The notes beneath the pieces were generated by a model, which did not search any database, was not told where the DNA came from, and worked only from the letters and a program-made list of their open reading frames with translations. Made by a program: the position numbers and the translations under genes. Of a stretch of 64,000 bases of DNA, positions 1 through 9,112 are shown one piece after another; within the stretch, counting starts at the first letter, position 1, and every line of letters starts with the position of its first letter. Source of the stretch: Caldithrix abyssi DSM 13497 (GTDB lineage Bacteria > Calditrichota > Calditrichia > Calditrichales > Calditrichaceae); the NCBI RefSeq assembly GCF_001886815.1, contig NZ_CP018099.1:1920501-1984500 (forward strand), read 5' to 3'.

Positions 1-1309
1 ATTCGCGTGCGTAGTAGATGATCGGATTGTCGGTACGCCAGCAATGTGGGTAGCTGTGCACATAGTCAAAGGTGTTGCGGTACAATTTGCCGCGCTTTTT
101 TAAACCGGCCACCACGTCTTTGTCCACGCCTTCTTCCACGTGATCGGTGTACTGGAAGGTTTTGACCGTTCGTCCGGAAAATTCGCCCACCTCATCGGTA
201 AAGCGTCCGCCCGGAGTAACCGGTTGTAAAAAGGGCAGGTTGTATTTTTTAGACATGTCGTAGTCGTCCTGTCCAAAGGCTGGCGCAATGTGCACAATGC
301 CCGAACCGTCATCGGTAGAGACGAAATCGGCGGTTAAAACCGTAAGCGCATTGGGGTATTTCTGGCGGTCGATGGGTAAAAATTCGAAAATTTGTTCGTA
401 AACCGTCCCAAAAAGCTCCTTGCCTTTAAAGCGCGCTAAAATTTCGTATTCGCCGTCCAGCACCTGCAATCTGGCTTCGGCCAGCACCAGCAGGTCGGTT
501 AACGTTTTTTCGCCCTCTTTGGTTTTGATTTTACGCGTGTTTTTGACCAGCACGTAATCGATGTCCGGCCCAACGGCCATGGCCACATTGGAAATAAGCG
601 TCCAGGGCGTGGTCGTCCATACCAACAGGTGCGCATTCTGCAGCTCTTTTTTGGGCGATTCCAGAATTTTTACTTTGATGTAACAATTGGGGTCTTTGAC
701 CTCTTTGTAGCCCAGCGAAAGCTCATGGGAGCTTAACGGCGTTTCGATAGTCGGCGACTGGGGCACGATTTTAAAATCGCGATAGATCAGTCCCTTATCG
801 AAAATTTGTTTAATCGCCCACCACACCGATTCAATGTATTCGTTTTTGTAGGTGATGTAGGCGTGCTCCAGATCGATCCAGTAGCCCATGCGATCGGTAA
901 GCGTGCGCCAGCCTTCCTTCATTTCGATATGGCGGTTTACCAGTTCTTTACAGGCATTGTTGAATTTTTCGATGCCGATTTTTTCAATTTCTTTTTTATT
1001 GGTAATGCCCATCTCTTTTTCCACCGCAATTTCCACCGGCAGGCCGTGCGTATCCCAACCCGCCTTACGCGGCACCTGATAACCTTCCATGGTCTTAAAG
1101 CGGCAAATCACGTCTTTAACCGTTCGCGACATCACATGGTGAATGCCCGGTTTGCCATTGGCCGTTGGCGGGCCTTCGTAAAAGATGTATTTTGCTTTGC
1201 CTTCGCGTTCTTCAACGGATTTTTCGAAAATTCTATGTTTTTTCCAGAACTCTAAAACGCGTTTTTCGATTTCTGGTAATTGCAGGTTTTTTTTCACTTC
1301 CTTAAACAT
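1..1309 (-). CDS. ileS: Isoleucyl-tRNA synthetase (5' part, cut by window edge)
   Basis: Charges tRNA-Ile with isoleucine in the cytoplasm. The reverse strand reads open from the start to position 1, so only about the first 436 codons are here. The class I signature appears early as GPPTANGKPGIHHV, the GIHH variant seen in Bacteroidetes/Chlorobi-type IleRS, and LLVWTTTPW of the editing/core region follows. The KMSKS region lies beyond the window. I chose the ATG at 1309 (MFKEVKKNLQLPEIEK) because GGAGTGGAAGAGAAG sits directly upstream as a ribosome site; an in-frame ATG at 1330 would add seven residues. It is the last visible gene of the leftward yggS-divIVA-lipoprotein-punA-ileS run, 39 bp after punA. 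Family assignment is very secure; the start is less so. Confidence 0.95.
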   Translation of the reverse strand, partial: MFKEVKKNLQLPEIEKRVLEFWKKHRIFEKSVEEREGKAKYIFYEGPPTANGKPGIHHVMSRTVKDVICRFKTMEGYQVPRKAGWDTHGLPVEIAVEKEMGITNKKEIEKIGIEKFNNACKELVNRHIEMKEGWRTLTDRMGYWIDLEHAYITYKNEYIESVWWAIKQIFDKGLIYRDFKIVPQSPTIETPLSSHELSLGYKEVKDPNCYIKVKILESPKKELQNAHLLVWTTTPWTLISNVAMAVGPDIDYVLVKNTRKIKTKEGEKTLTDLLVLAEARLQVLDGEYEILARFKGKELFGTVYEQIFEFLPIDRQKYPNALTVLTADFVSTDDGSGIVHIAPAFGQDDYDMSKKYNLPFLQPVTPGGRFTDEVGEFSGRTVKTFQYTDHVEEGVDKDVVAGLKKRGKLYRNTFDYVHSYPHCWRTDNPIIYYARE

Positions 1310-1348
1310 CTTCTCTTCCACTCCATTCATTAGATGGTTTCGTAATTT

Positions 1349-2179
1349 CTACAGTCGTTTAACCACTTCGCGCATGATCAGCGTCAATTTCGGTTCTGTT
1401 TGTCCGGCAACGCGAATGATCTCTTCCACATCAACCGGCTCCAGCGCTTCCGGAAAACATTCGTCGGTAATAACCGAAATACCAAGCACTTCCATCTTCT
1501 GGTGATTGGCCACAATTACCTCCGGAACCGTGGACATGCCAACCACGTCGGCGCCCGCCGCCCGTAAAAAGCGATATTCGGCGCGCGTTTCCAGGCTGGG
1601 CCCGGGAACGGCAATAAAAACGCCCTTCTGAACTTTAATCTTGTTTTCAAGAGCCACATCCTCGGCCAGAGCGATTAACCGTCTGGAATAGGGCTCGGAC
1701 ATGTCCGGAAAACGCGGACCGAACTCGTCCAGATTCTGGCCGATCAGGGGATTGGTGCCCAGCAAATTGATATGGTCTTCGATCAGCATTAAATCTCCTT
1801 TGCGGAACAGCGGATTCATGCCGCCGCTGGCATTGGAAATGAGCAGCGTTTTAATGCCCAGTTTTTTCATGATGCGCACCGGAAAGGTGATCTGCTGCAT
1901 GGAGTAGCCTTCATAATAATGAAAACGCCCCTGCATGGCCATGACCTGTTTTCCGCCCAGCGTGCCAAAGATCAGCTTGCCCTCGTGACTTTCCACCGTA
2001 GAAACGGGGAAGTGGGGAATTTGCTGATAGGGAATTTCCTGTGCGATTTCGATCTCCTTGACCAGACCGCCCAGCCCGGTTCCTAAAATAATCCCGATCT
2101 GCGGGTCGTTTTCAATTTTGCCCCTGATAAAATCATGGGCTTCGCTAATTTGCTGAAGATAGGCTTCCCGACTAATCAT
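1349..2179 (-). CDS. punA: Purine nucleoside phosphorylase (trimeric type)
   Basis: Phosphorolysis of inosine/guanosine to free base and ribose-1-phosphate in purine salvage. The 276-residue length is typical of the trimeric PNP family. Visible motifs are the phosphate loop GTGLGG (about residue 34), the phosphate/ribose segment GRFHYYEGY (about 84), SNASGGMN (about 115), and the conserved [13 protein letters not shown] (about 212) that contacts the nucleoside. The Glu in the [12 protein letters not shown] segment is also conserved. The ATG overlaps the stop of the upstream lipoprotein gene by 8 bp, so the two are probably translationally coupled. Its place between divIVA and ileS is a local arrangement. 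MTAP, which belongs to the same superfamily, is the main alternative. The GMSTVPE motif fits PNP better. Confidence 0.93.
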   Translation of the reverse strand: MISREAYLQQISEAHDFIRGKIENDPQIGIILGTGLGGLVKEIEIAQEIPYQQIPHFPVSTVESHEGKLIFGTLGGKQVMAMQGRFHYYEGYSMQQITFPVRIMKKLGIKTLLISNASGGMNPLFRKGDLMLIEDHINLLGTNPLIGQNLDEFGPRFPDMSEPYSRRLIALAEDVALENKIKVQKGVFIAVPGPSLETRAEYRFLRAAGADVVGMSTVPEVIVANHQKMEVLGISVITDECFPEALEPVDVEEIIRVAGQTEPKLTLIMREVVKRL

Positions 2180-2828
2180 CTTGCTGACTGGCTCCTTGTT
2201 TAGATTTTTTCTGTTTCAATTTTTTTAACAACTCTTCTTTTTTTCTTTTCAACTCTTCCAATCTGCGTTTTTCGGCGCGGATGGCTTTGTATTCTTCGTA
2301 GCGCGCTTTACGGGCCGCAAAGGCCGCTTCTTCGATATCTTTGTAATAACCCTTGTTGCCAAAGTAATAAGCGCCCAGGCCGCCAAACACTAAAATACTA
2401 ACGTTGGCCAGCAAAGGTTGGTCGATGGAGTAGAGACCAATGCCCACGCCGGTGCCAACGGCTCCTCCTAAAAAGAGCCCCGCCATTCCGTAAAGAATGG
2501 TGTTTTTAGGGGATTTGTGTTGTTTGATCTCATGGATTGGAATAGGATTTCCTTCAAAATCAAAATATCTGCTAATTTTGACGATGTATTTAATATCGTC
2601 AAACTTGATTAAACTCTTTTTGTGTGTGCGCGCATCCACATAAATCAGATTGACCGAATCGCCCGTGACAATGATGCCTTCCCGGTATGTTCCGTCTTTC
2701 AAATTAATGCGCACAGAGGCCTGAGATTCCGGGTCGGTTAACGAAACATAGCGCTTCCCGCTGCAGGCCAGAATGCTGAACAAAAGCCCCAGCAGAACAA
2801 TCCACTTAAAAAACTTGATGCCATTCAT
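2172..2828 (-). CDS. Putative lipoprotein with glycine-rich hydrophobic hairpin and coiled-coil tail
   Basis: No named family recognised. The 218-residue product begins with a lipoprotein signal (lipobox LFSILAC, Cys22), so the mature protein is probably lipid-anchored in the envelope. A beta-rich region follows to about residue 100, ending near [19 protein letters not shown]. Next come two hydrophobic glycine-rich segments (about 111-135 and 140-158). The tail from about 165 is highly charged and rich in Lys, Glu and Arg, and should form a coiled coil. It lies 37 bp downstream of divIVA and overlaps punA by 8 bp, so it belongs to the same transcript. RBS AAGGGTGGAAAC precedes the ATG. The double hydrophobic stretch resembles glycine-zipper segments of envelope proteins, but that is only a visual resemblance. 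Confidence 0.8.
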   Translation of the reverse strand: MNGIKFFKWIVLLGLLFSILACSGKRYVSLTDPESQASVRINLKDGTYREGIIVTGDSVNLIYVDARTHKKSLIKFDDIKYIVKISRYFDFEGNPIPIHEIKQHKSPKNTILYGMAGLFLGGAVGTGVGIGLYSIDQPLLANVSILVFGGLGAYYFGNKGYYKDIEEAAFAARKARYEEYKAIRAEKRRLEELKRKKEELLKKLKQKKSKQGASQQDD

Positions 2829-2865
2829 GTTTCCACCCTTTATGTTAATGAATTCCCTCTCTCCC

Positions 2866-3576
2866 TCATTTTAAAAAATCGTCCAGATCATCGCCGAAGA
2901 TGTCTTTAAAAAAATCGGCGCTCTTTTTTGAATTTTTTTCTTCAGACGATTTCGCCTGCTTTTTTTCTGGTTTCGGGGCGGCAGGCGTTTTGTCGTTCTG
3001 AATATTAATTTCCGGTTCTTTTTCCGCAGGAGCCGTTTTTTTTGTGGATTTTTCCTGAACCGGCAGGGCGCGTTTAGAACCTTTAAACACCTGGTGTGTT
3101 TTGCTTTTTAATTTATCCAGTTGCGCATCGTCCGTTTCTAAAATTTCCAGCAGTTCCAGTTGCGAAGAGAGCAAATAACGCAGGCGCGTGATTAAGGAAT
3201 CTTTTTGCTGTTTTAAGTCGGCCAGTTCGCGTTTTAAAACGCTCACTTCCGCACGCGCATCTTCGATCATCTTTTTAGCCTGTACTTCGGCTTCGCGCCG
3301 GATCAATTCCGCTTCCTTTTCCGAAGTCTTTTTGGACAGTTGAGAGGTTTGTTGTACTTCGTACAGGGTTTGTTTTAACGTCTTTTCCACGTCCTTGTAA
3401 TGGCGTAGTTCCGCCTTTAAAGCGCCGACTTCTTTTTCCAGACGCTGGTTGTTTTGCAACAGACGTTCGTATTCTTCCGCCACATATTCGAGATAGGTTT
3501 CCACTTCCACGCGGTCGTAGCCGCGCAGGGCGGTTTTAAATTCCTGCTTTTTGATGTCGATGGGTGTTAACTTCAA
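2866..3576 (-). CDS. divIVA: DivIVA-domain protein
   Basis: A 236-residue coiled-coil protein. Its first 40 residues match the DivIVA N-terminal membrane/curvature-sensing domain (LTPIDIKKQEFKTALRGYD, then EVETYLEYVAEEYERLL). A long coiled coil runs to about residue 165. A Lys/Pro-rich, probably disordered linker follows, then a short C-terminal acidic amphipathic motif (ADFFKDIFGDDLDDFLK). DivIVA proteins mark cell poles or septa and scaffold growth or division proteins. The start is TTG at 3576 with GGGAGG five bases upstream, and its TTGA shares bases with the yggS stop. The yggS-divIVA-ileS order is also found in Gram-positive division clusters, which supports the call. The function in this organism is inferred. 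Confidence 0.88.
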   Translation of the reverse strand: MKLTPIDIKKQEFKTALRGYDRVEVETYLEYVAEEYERLLQNNQRLEKEVGALKAELRHYKDVEKTLKQTLYEVQQTSQLSKKTSEKEAELIRREAEVQAKKMIEDARAEVSVLKRELADLKQQKDSLITRLRYLLSSQLELLEILETDDAQLDKLKSKTHQVFKGSKRALPVQEKSTKKTAPAEKEPEINIQNDKTPAAPKPEKKQAKSSEEKNSKKSADFFKDIFGDDLDDFLK

Positions 3577-4271
3577 GGTTGCCTCCCTCTTGCGCCAAAA
3601 ATGGCCGTTCCGATCCTGATGTGCGTGCTGCCTTCTTCAATGGCGATTTCAAAATCGCCGCTCATGCCCATGGATAACACAGGCAACTCCACACCAGAAG
3701 CCGTTTTTTGCAAATCTTCTCGCAAATTGTAAAGTTGACGAAAGGCCTGGCGAATTTTTTGCCGATCGTCGCTTAACGGGCCAATGGTCATCAATCCCTT
3801 AATATGTAAATGTTTTAAGCCTGCAATTTTTTCAAAAGCCTCCGGCGTTTTTTCGGGCGCAAAGCCGAATTTGGAGCTTTCGCCGCTGACGTTGACTTCC
3901 AGCAGAACCGGAATGGTCAGCGACCGCTTTTCGGCGAATTGATCCAGCGCTTCGGCCAGCCGCAGGGAATCGACCGAATGAATCAAAACCGCACGCGGCG
4001 CCACGTATTTAATTTTATTGGTTTGCAGGTGCCCGATAAAATGCCATTGAATATCTTCCGGTAAAAGCCGGGCTTTATCTCTTAGCTCCTGCGGGCGGTT
4101 TTCGCCAAACACCCTTAAGCCGGCGTCGTAGGCCTGCTTAATAACTTCGGGCGGCATGGTTTTGCTTACCGCCACCAGCGTTATTTCTTCTCGGCTTCTT
4201 CCGGCGCGCTGGCAGGCGGCCTCTATTCGCTCGTATATCCGTGCAATTGCATCTTTAATAAGATTCTCCAT
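3573..4271 (-). CDS. yggS: YggS/PLPBP family pyridoxal-phosphate-binding protein
   Basis: PLP homeostasis protein of the COG0325 family: a TIM-barrel that binds PLP without known catalytic turnover. At 232 residues it is full length. The PLP lysine is Lys37 in TLVAVSKTMP. Other family motifs are FGENRPQEL, WHFIGHLQTNK, IHSVDSLRLAE and the C-terminal LSMGMSGDFEIAIEEGSTHIRIG. It is the first gene of the leftward operon. No Shine-Dalgarno sequence is visible before the ATG. A TTG-N20-TAATTTTG promoter-like motif ends only seven bases upstream, so the mRNA may be leaderless. Confidence 0.95.
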   Translation of the reverse strand: MENLIKDAIARIYERIEAACQRAGRSREEITLVAVSKTMPPEVIKQAYDAGLRVFGENRPQELRDKARLLPEDIQWHFIGHLQTNKIKYVAPRAVLIHSVDSLRLAEALDQFAEKRSLTIPVLLEVNVSGESSKFGFAPEKTPEAFEKIAGLKHLHIKGLMTIGPLSDDRQKIRQAFRQLYNLREDLQKTASGVELPVLSMGMSGDFEIAIEEGSTHIRIGTAIFGARGRQP

Positions 4272-4278
4272 AAATCAT

Positions 4279-4309
4279 CAAAATTAAAGAATTAATTGGT
4301 CGAATGCAA
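4279..4309 (-). promoter_or_regulatory. Candidate promoter of the yggS operon (TTG-N20-TAATTTTG)
   Basis: On the reverse strand a TTG (4309-4307) is followed after exactly 20 bases by TAATTTTG (4286-4279). This matches the Bacteroidetes vegetative promoter pattern of a -33 TTG and a -7 TAnnTTTG. The yggS ATG begins seven bases later. The match is seen directly; its activity is inferred. Confidence 0.4.
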
Positions 4310-4353
4310 TTCAGCTTCATTTGTATTGGACAGGGATTGCGTTGAGAACTTTG

Positions 4354-4662
4354 CTATTTGTCCGTCTGGAAGCCAATGTTTTTATCTTTATGATCCATGC
4401 CGTGTATGACGATTTCGCCAAACTGCGCTTCATATTTGCGAATGTTTTCTTCCAGAGCTTTAAGCAGCGATTTGGCGTGTTGCGGAGCCATTACAATCCT
4501 GGCGTAAACTTTTGCTTTTGGCTTTCCGGGCAAAATTCGAGTAAAATCAAAAACAAATTCGGCCGGAGAGTGTGAAATGAGCACCAGATTGCTGTAAATG
4601 CCTTCGGCTTCTTGCTCGCCCAGTTCGATGTTGATTTGCTTTTCAGGAAATTGTTGTCCCAT
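4354..4662 (-). CDS. DUF3467 domain protein
   Basis: A 102-residue cytosolic protein matching the DUF3467 pattern. GIYSNLVLISHSPAEFVFDF lies in the first half, followed by AKVYARIVMAPQHAKSLLKAL and an N-x2-KYE helix. The biochemical role of this family is unknown. The start is ATG at 4662 with AAGGAGG seven bases upstream. It is divergent from dnaG across a 100-bp intergenic region and lies 82 bp before yggS, so it probably has its own promoter but could read into the yggS operon. No signal peptide or metal motif is visible. Confidence 0.85.
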   Translation of the reverse strand: MGQQFPEKQINIELGEQEAEGIYSNLVLISHSPAEFVFDFTRILPGKPKAKVYARIVMAPQHAKSLLKALEENIRKYEAQFGEIVIHGMDHKDKNIGFQTDK

Positions 4663-4686
4663 TAGTCGCCTCCTTTTAACTTTAAA

Positions 4687-4719
4687 TTTGCTCTTGATGC
4701 TTAAAAGTGTTTAATTTAG
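4687..4719 (+). promoter_or_regulatory. Candidate dnaG promoter (weak match)
   Basis: TTTG at 4687-4690 is followed after 21 bases by TAATTTAG at 4712-4719, one mismatch from TAnnTTTG. It lies 43 bases before the dnaG ATG in the divergent DUF3467/dnaG region. This match is weaker than those at yggS and panD and rests on sequence pattern alone. Confidence 0.25.
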
Positions 4720-4762
4720 AAAGTAGAGCAATTGAAGTCAACTTAATATTTTTTAAATAATT

Positions 4763-6586
4763 ATGGGAAAAATCAATCCTTTAAAAATAGACGAGATTCG
4801 CGGCGCGGTTAATATTGTTCATTATATTTCGCGTTTTGTTTCTTTAAAGAAAGCCGGGCAAAACTACAAAGGTCTTTGCCCCTTTCATACGGAAAAGACG
4901 CCTTCCTTTGTGGTCAGTCCGGCCAAACAGATTTTTCACTGTTTCGGCTGCGGTAAGGGCGGCAATATCTACACTTTTATTATGGAGTACGAAAAGCTCT
5001 CTTTTTTTGAAGCCCTGCGCCGCGCGGCCGAATTTGCCGGCATTCCGCTTCCCGAAGAAGACCTGGAGGCCAAAACCAGAGAGCGCACATATTTCGAAAA
5101 ACTGTACGAGATCAATGAAACGGCTGCCCGCTATTTTGAAGACAATCTTTTTAAGCGTGAATTTAAAAACTGGCTGGATTATTTTAAACAACGTGGGCTT
5201 TCCGAGCGCACCATTAAAAAATTTCAACTGGGATATGCGCCCGATTCCAAATCCGGTTTGTTAGAAGTGTTTAAGAAAAAGAATGTGGACCTGGCCGAAG
5301 CTGAAAAATTGGGCCTGGTGGCCCGCAGTTTTTACAATGATGCTTTTATCGATAAGTTCAGACACCGCGTGATGTTCCCCTTTCATAATCTCAGCGGAAA
5401 AATTATTGGTTTTGGCGGACGGCAATTGCGCAGCGACCAGCAGCCTAAATATCTTAACAGCCCCGAAAGCCCCATTTACAAAAAGGGTTCCATTCTCTAC
5501 GGATTGTACCAGGCGATCAACCGCATTCGCGAGGAAGACCTGGTTATTCTGGTGGAAGGCTATTTTGATCTGCTGCAACTGGTAGAGCACGGGCAAACCA
5601 ATGTGGTGGCAACTTCCGGAACGGCGCTAACCGACTACCAGGCGCGATTAATCGGGCGCTACACGCAAAAGGTATTGCTGCTTTACGACGGCGACGACGC
5701 CGGGCGCAAGGCAGCCCTGCGCAACGGCTATATTCTGGAGAAGAACGGTCTTAACGCCTTTATTGCCGCGCTGCCGGCGGACGAAGACCCCGACTCGTTT
5801 TTACGCAAAAACGGTCTAAAAGCGCTGGAACCTTATTTGAAATCGCAATTGACCCCGGTGGAATTTGAAATCAATATGTTTTATGAGGAAAACCCCAAAC
5901 CCTCGTTGCAGGCTAAAAATCAATTTGTCTCGCAATTGCTGGAAAATTTGCTGGAATTGAACGACCCTTTAAAAACCGGACTCTATCTGCCGCTCGTCTC
6001 AGACCTTTTGCAGATTAACGAAGACCTGCTGGTTGAACAATTTAAAAAGCTGGAAAGGCAGAGGCGGCGCTGGAAGAAGGCTGAAACCGTTTCGCCAGAA
6101 ATTCCGACAGAAACCGAAGATCGCGTACACCGCGGCCAATACCTGGCCGAGGCCGGCGTGGTCTATTTGCTGCTCAACGGCGAAGAAAGAGTCAGAAATT
6201 TTCTCCTCTCCCAGCTCTCTTATGATCTTTTCGAGAATCCGTCGTTTATTGAAGTGTACGAGGCCATTTTAAACGAACTGGATGAGGTGGGCAAAGTCGA
6301 TAAAAGCGAGATTCTTTCACAATTTCAGGAGGCGGTCGACGTGCAGGCGGCGCTTTCGGCGCTGGATTTAATGGAGTTTAACGATCCGTTGAAGTTTGCC
6401 AGAGATTGTATTTTTCAGCTTAAAAAATGGACGCTGGAAAAACAGGCGCAGGAAATTCAGGAATTAATCCGCAGCGATCATGAATCGCAGGATGCCCTGG
6501 CGCATTACACGGTGGAGTTGATGCGTGTGCGCAAAGAATTGAATCGGTTAGTAAAAGATCACCGCGCAGGCAGCGGAGATTTTTAA
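4763..6586 (+). CDS. dnaG: DNA primase
   Basis: Synthesises RNA primers at the replication fork. The 607-residue product has the full DnaG order. An N-terminal CHC2 zinc finger has ligands Cys39, His42, Cys60 and Cys63 (CPFHTEKTPSF, CFGCGKGG). The catalytic core contains FPFHNLSGKIIGFGGR, and the TOPRIM domain has LVEGYFDLL, ATSGTAL and LLYDGDDAGRKAA, which carry the metal-binding acidic residues. A C-terminal helicase-interaction region follows from about residue 430. The ATG lacks a strong Shine-Dalgarno; the upstream DNA is AT-rich (TTTTTTAAATAATT). No rpsU or rpoD neighbour is present, unlike the enterobacterial macromolecular synthesis operon, so it appears to be transcribed alone. Confidence 0.97.
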   Translation: MGKINPLKIDEIRGAVNIVHYISRFVSLKKAGQNYKGLCPFHTEKTPSFVVSPAKQIFHCFGCGKGGNIYTFIMEYEKLSFFEALRRAAEFAGIPLPEEDLEAKTRERTYFEKLYEINETAARYFEDNLFKREFKNWLDYFKQRGLSERTIKKFQLGYAPDSKSGLLEVFKKKNVDLAEAEKLGLVARSFYNDAFIDKFRHRVMFPFHNLSGKIIGFGGRQLRSDQQPKYLNSPESPIYKKGSILYGLYQAINRIREEDLVILVEGYFDLLQLVEHGQTNVVATSGTALTDYQARLIGRYTQKVLLLYDGDDAGRKAALRNGYILEKNGLNAFIAALPADEDPDSFLRKNGLKALEPYLKSQLTPVEFEINMFYEENPKPSLQAKNQFVSQLLENLLELNDPLKTGLYLPLVSDLLQINEDLLVEQFKKLERQRRRWKKAETVSPEIPTETEDRVHRGQYLAEAGVVYLLLNGEERVRNFLLSQLSYDLFENPSFIEVYEAILNELDEVGKVDKSEILSQFQEAVDVQAALSALDLMEFNDPLKFARDCIFQLKKWTLEKQAQEIQELIRSDHESQDALAHYTVELMRVRKELNRLVKDHRAGSGDF

Positions 6587-6848
6587 CGAATGAAATTTCA
6601 TAGTGCGCTTTCCTTTTTTCTAATTGGCGCCGCCGAGTCAATAGAAAATCTGGCAGGTACCATCGTTTGAAAATAATCTGTCATTTTCCAACCATACCTG
6701 AACCCAGCGGGTTTGAGGTTGATCATATTGAGTGAGCAGTTCCGGTAAAAAATTTAGTGTTTTTTTTGACGTATGAGACAACGCGCTGTTTCCTGATGCA
6801 ATAGATTTGGGGAAACATTAATAAGATCAAGAGTATTGGAGGTTTTAA

Positions 6849-8552
6849 ATGAAAAACAAAAGCTTAATTCTTTTTTTCCTTGTTTTTTCCTTTCATCTTT
6901 TATTTGCGCAAAACGACTGGCAAATGATCACTGCTTCGGACACGGTGGTGAATTTCGGCTCTGTAGCCGCTTATGAAAAGCACACGCGTCAGGTTACGTT
7001 GCACAACAACTCCGATAAGGTAGTGCATATTTTAAAAGCCGAGTTCGAAGAAGCCGTTTTCAGCAGCGATTTAAATCCGCTGCCCATGCCGCCCAACAGC
7101 GACCTTATTTTTGATATCTATTTTGAAAGCGATCAAAATGTCAATTACACCGATTTTTTACACATTGAATTTGATCATGGCATCCATCCTTTAATCATAG
7201 AAACCTCTGCGCAGGCCTATTACAGCGACTCCTATTACGATGCCACGCAAAATTTGTGGGGCGCAGAATTAAAATCGGCCTTGCACAATATCATCAAAGG
7301 ACACACGCAGAAAAGTTATGCCGATTTGTGGACCGTTCTTTCGGATACAGATGAAGACCCCAACAATCCGAATAACGTGATTCTGATTTACACCGGCTGG
7401 TCCTATCCTAAAAGCGATCACGGAGGCGATCCTGATCAATGGAATCGCGAGCACGTGTGGGCTAAATCACACGGCGATTTTGACAACGACCCTCCGGCCG
7501 GCACAGACGCCCATCACATCCGGCCCTGCGACGTTTCGGTAAACAGCAAACGCGGCAATCTGGATTTTGATAACGGCGGCAGCCTTTACACCGATCCGGA
7601 CGGGGTGACCAATTGCTATTATGACAGCGATTCATGGGAGCCGCGCGACGAAGACAAGGGCGATGTGGCGCGCATGATGTACTACATGGTGGTGCGTTAT
7701 GAGGGCGAAGAGGGCTACGATCTGGAACTGGTCGATTACACGCCTTCCACCACGGCCAACGATCCTGTGTTCGGCAAAAAATCGACGCTGTACCAGTGGC
7801 ACTGGATGGATAGCGTGGATAACTGGGAACGGCGTCGAAACGATCGCATTTACAATAACTGGCAGCATAATCGCAATCCGTTTATTGACCATCCGGAATT
7901 TGCCGACCGCCTGCCCAGCATTTCCGGCGAACCCATTCCGAGCGATCCGGAAATCGTGGTCAGCCCGTTGTCTGTTGAAATGGATACGGTGGAATTTAAT
8001 ACCACGGCCCGTTATTATCTGGCCATTATCAATACCGGTGTAAAGGACTTAACGGTTAGCGACATTCAAAGCACGAACAGCCAGTTTACCATTGATCAAA
8101 CCAGTATGGTTTTGCCGCCGGAGACTTACGGCTATCTGGAAATCTCTTTTACTTCTGGAGAGACGGAGGGAGCGTATTCGACAACCATTCAGATCACCAG
8201 CAACGATCCGGACGAGGGCTATATTGAAGTGCCGGTCAGTATTCAGGTGGCAGAATCCATCAGTTTTGTGGAGCCAGCGTCCGTCCCTTATACCATGGCT
8301 TTACTGCAAAATTATCCCAATCCTTTTAATCCTGTTACAACCATTCGCTATGCGTTAAATAAAAGCGGCCATGTGCAGTTATCGGTTTACGACAGCGCCG
8401 GGCGTTTGAATGGCCGGTTGGTTAACCAGCAGCAAAAAGCGGGGCAGTTTTCCGTTTTGTTTGACGGCCGCAATTTGCCCAGCGGCGTCTATTTTTACCA
8501 GCTAAAAGCAGCAGGTTTTACGCAGGTGAAAAAAATGCTCTTGTTAAAGTAG
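6849..8552 (+). CDS. Secreted endonuclease I family nuclease with T9SS sorting domain
   Basis: Probable extracellular DNA/RNA nuclease. The 567-residue precursor has a Sec signal peptide (residues 1-20, ending LLFAQND). An Ig-like DUF1573/ASH-type domain follows (about 30-120). The endonuclease I catalytic domain (about 130-345) contains WNREHVWAKSHGDF with the catalytic His202, TDAHHIRPCDVSVNSKRGN, and the downstream WEPRDEDKGDVARMMYYM block typical of EndA/Dns enzymes. A second ASH-like beta domain spans about 365-470. The last 80 residues are a type A T9SS sorting domain (LLQNYPNPFNPVTTIRYAL, then SGVYFYQLKA and a basic end). RBS GGAGG is eight bases before the ATG. The likely role is nucleic-acid scavenging outside the cell, which is an inference. 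Confidence 0.93.
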   Translation: MKNKSLILFFLVFSFHLLFAQNDWQMITASDTVVNFGSVAAYEKHTRQVTLHNNSDKVVHILKAEFEEAVFSSDLNPLPMPPNSDLIFDIYFESDQNVNYTDFLHIEFDHGIHPLIIETSAQAYYSDSYYDATQNLWGAELKSALHNIIKGHTQKSYADLWTVLSDTDEDPNNPNNVILIYTGWSYPKSDHGGDPDQWNREHVWAKSHGDFDNDPPAGTDAHHIRPCDVSVNSKRGNLDFDNGGSLYTDPDGVTNCYYDSDSWEPRDEDKGDVARMMYYMVVRYEGEEGYDLELVDYTPSTTANDPVFGKKSTLYQWHWMDSVDNWERRRNDRIYNNWQHNRNPFIDHPEFADRLPSISGEPIPSDPEIVVSPLSVEMDTVEFNTTARYYLAIINTGVKDLTVSDIQSTNSQFTIDQTSMVLPPETYGYLEISFTSGETEGAYSTTIQITSNDPDEGYIEVPVSIQVAESISFVEPASVPYTMALLQNYPNPFNPVTTIRYALNKSGHVQLSVYDSAGRLNGRLVNQQQKAGQFSVLFDGRNLPSGVYFYQLKAAGFTQVKKMLLLK

Positions 8553-8588
8553 TCGGACAGGCGTTGTCGGTTTCGGAATGGAGTACGG

Positions 8589-9107
8589 ATGAAAAAAATT
8601 CTGGTACAGCAGAAGCGCTTCTTTATTCTTTTAGGGGCGTTTCTGCTTTTTCAAATCGCATTTGGTCTGGCGCTTGACCGTCTGCAACAAATTGCAGGAA
8701 CAGGCCAGATTCTGGATGTCCGCTTTCACTATGCGCCGCATGAGGCCTTTGAATTACTCCGGCGTTATGGAAGCGAAGGGCGAAAATGGTATCTATTCTG
8801 TCTGGGAATCGACATGCTTTATCCGTTAATTTATGTGCTGTTGTTGCGTGAAATCATGAAAATGGCGAGCCGGGCCAAAAGCGTTTTGCATTACCTTAAA
8901 TGGACGCCGTTTGCCATTGGCGCTCTGGATTATCTGGAAAACATTCTGGAATTTAAAATGGTCCTTGGTTATCCGCAAAGCGTGCTTACCACGGCGGCCG
9001 TAAGCGCCTGGATTACAAGCGCAAAATGGACGTTGGTGGCCGCTCTTTTATCTCTGATTATGCTGCAGATGGTGTTGAACCTTGTACAGCGCAGGGCGGG
9101 GGAGTAA
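8589..9107 (+). CDS. Four-helix integral membrane protein, unknown function
   Basis: No family recognised. The 172-residue product has about four hydrophobic helices: residues 12-32, 77-95 (YPLIYVLLLREIM), 104-125 and 143-165. It is rich in aromatic and basic residues at the membrane borders, so it should sit in the inner membrane with both ends probably cytoplasmic. The ATG is preceded by GGAG at a good distance and lies 36 bp after the endonuclease gene, so the two may be cotranscribed. Nothing links it functionally to its neighbours. Confidence 0.75.
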   Translation: MKKILVQQKRFFILLGAFLLFQIAFGLALDRLQQIAGTGQILDVRFHYAPHEAFELLRRYGSEGRKWYLFCLGIDMLYPLIYVLLLREIMKMASRAKSVLHYLKWTPFAIGALDYLENILEFKMVLGYPQSVLTTAAVSAWITSAKWTLVAALLSLIMLQMVLNLVQRRAGE

Positions 9108-9112
9108 ATATC

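Noticed and set aside
806-1505. Forward-strand ORFs over ileS and punA
   Set aside because: Shadows of well-recognised reverse-strand genes, with no motifs or RBS.
6587-6848. 26-codon ORF after dnaG (MKFHSALSFF start)
   Set aside because: Too short, no RBS and no conserved feature visible; the region is left as intergenic.
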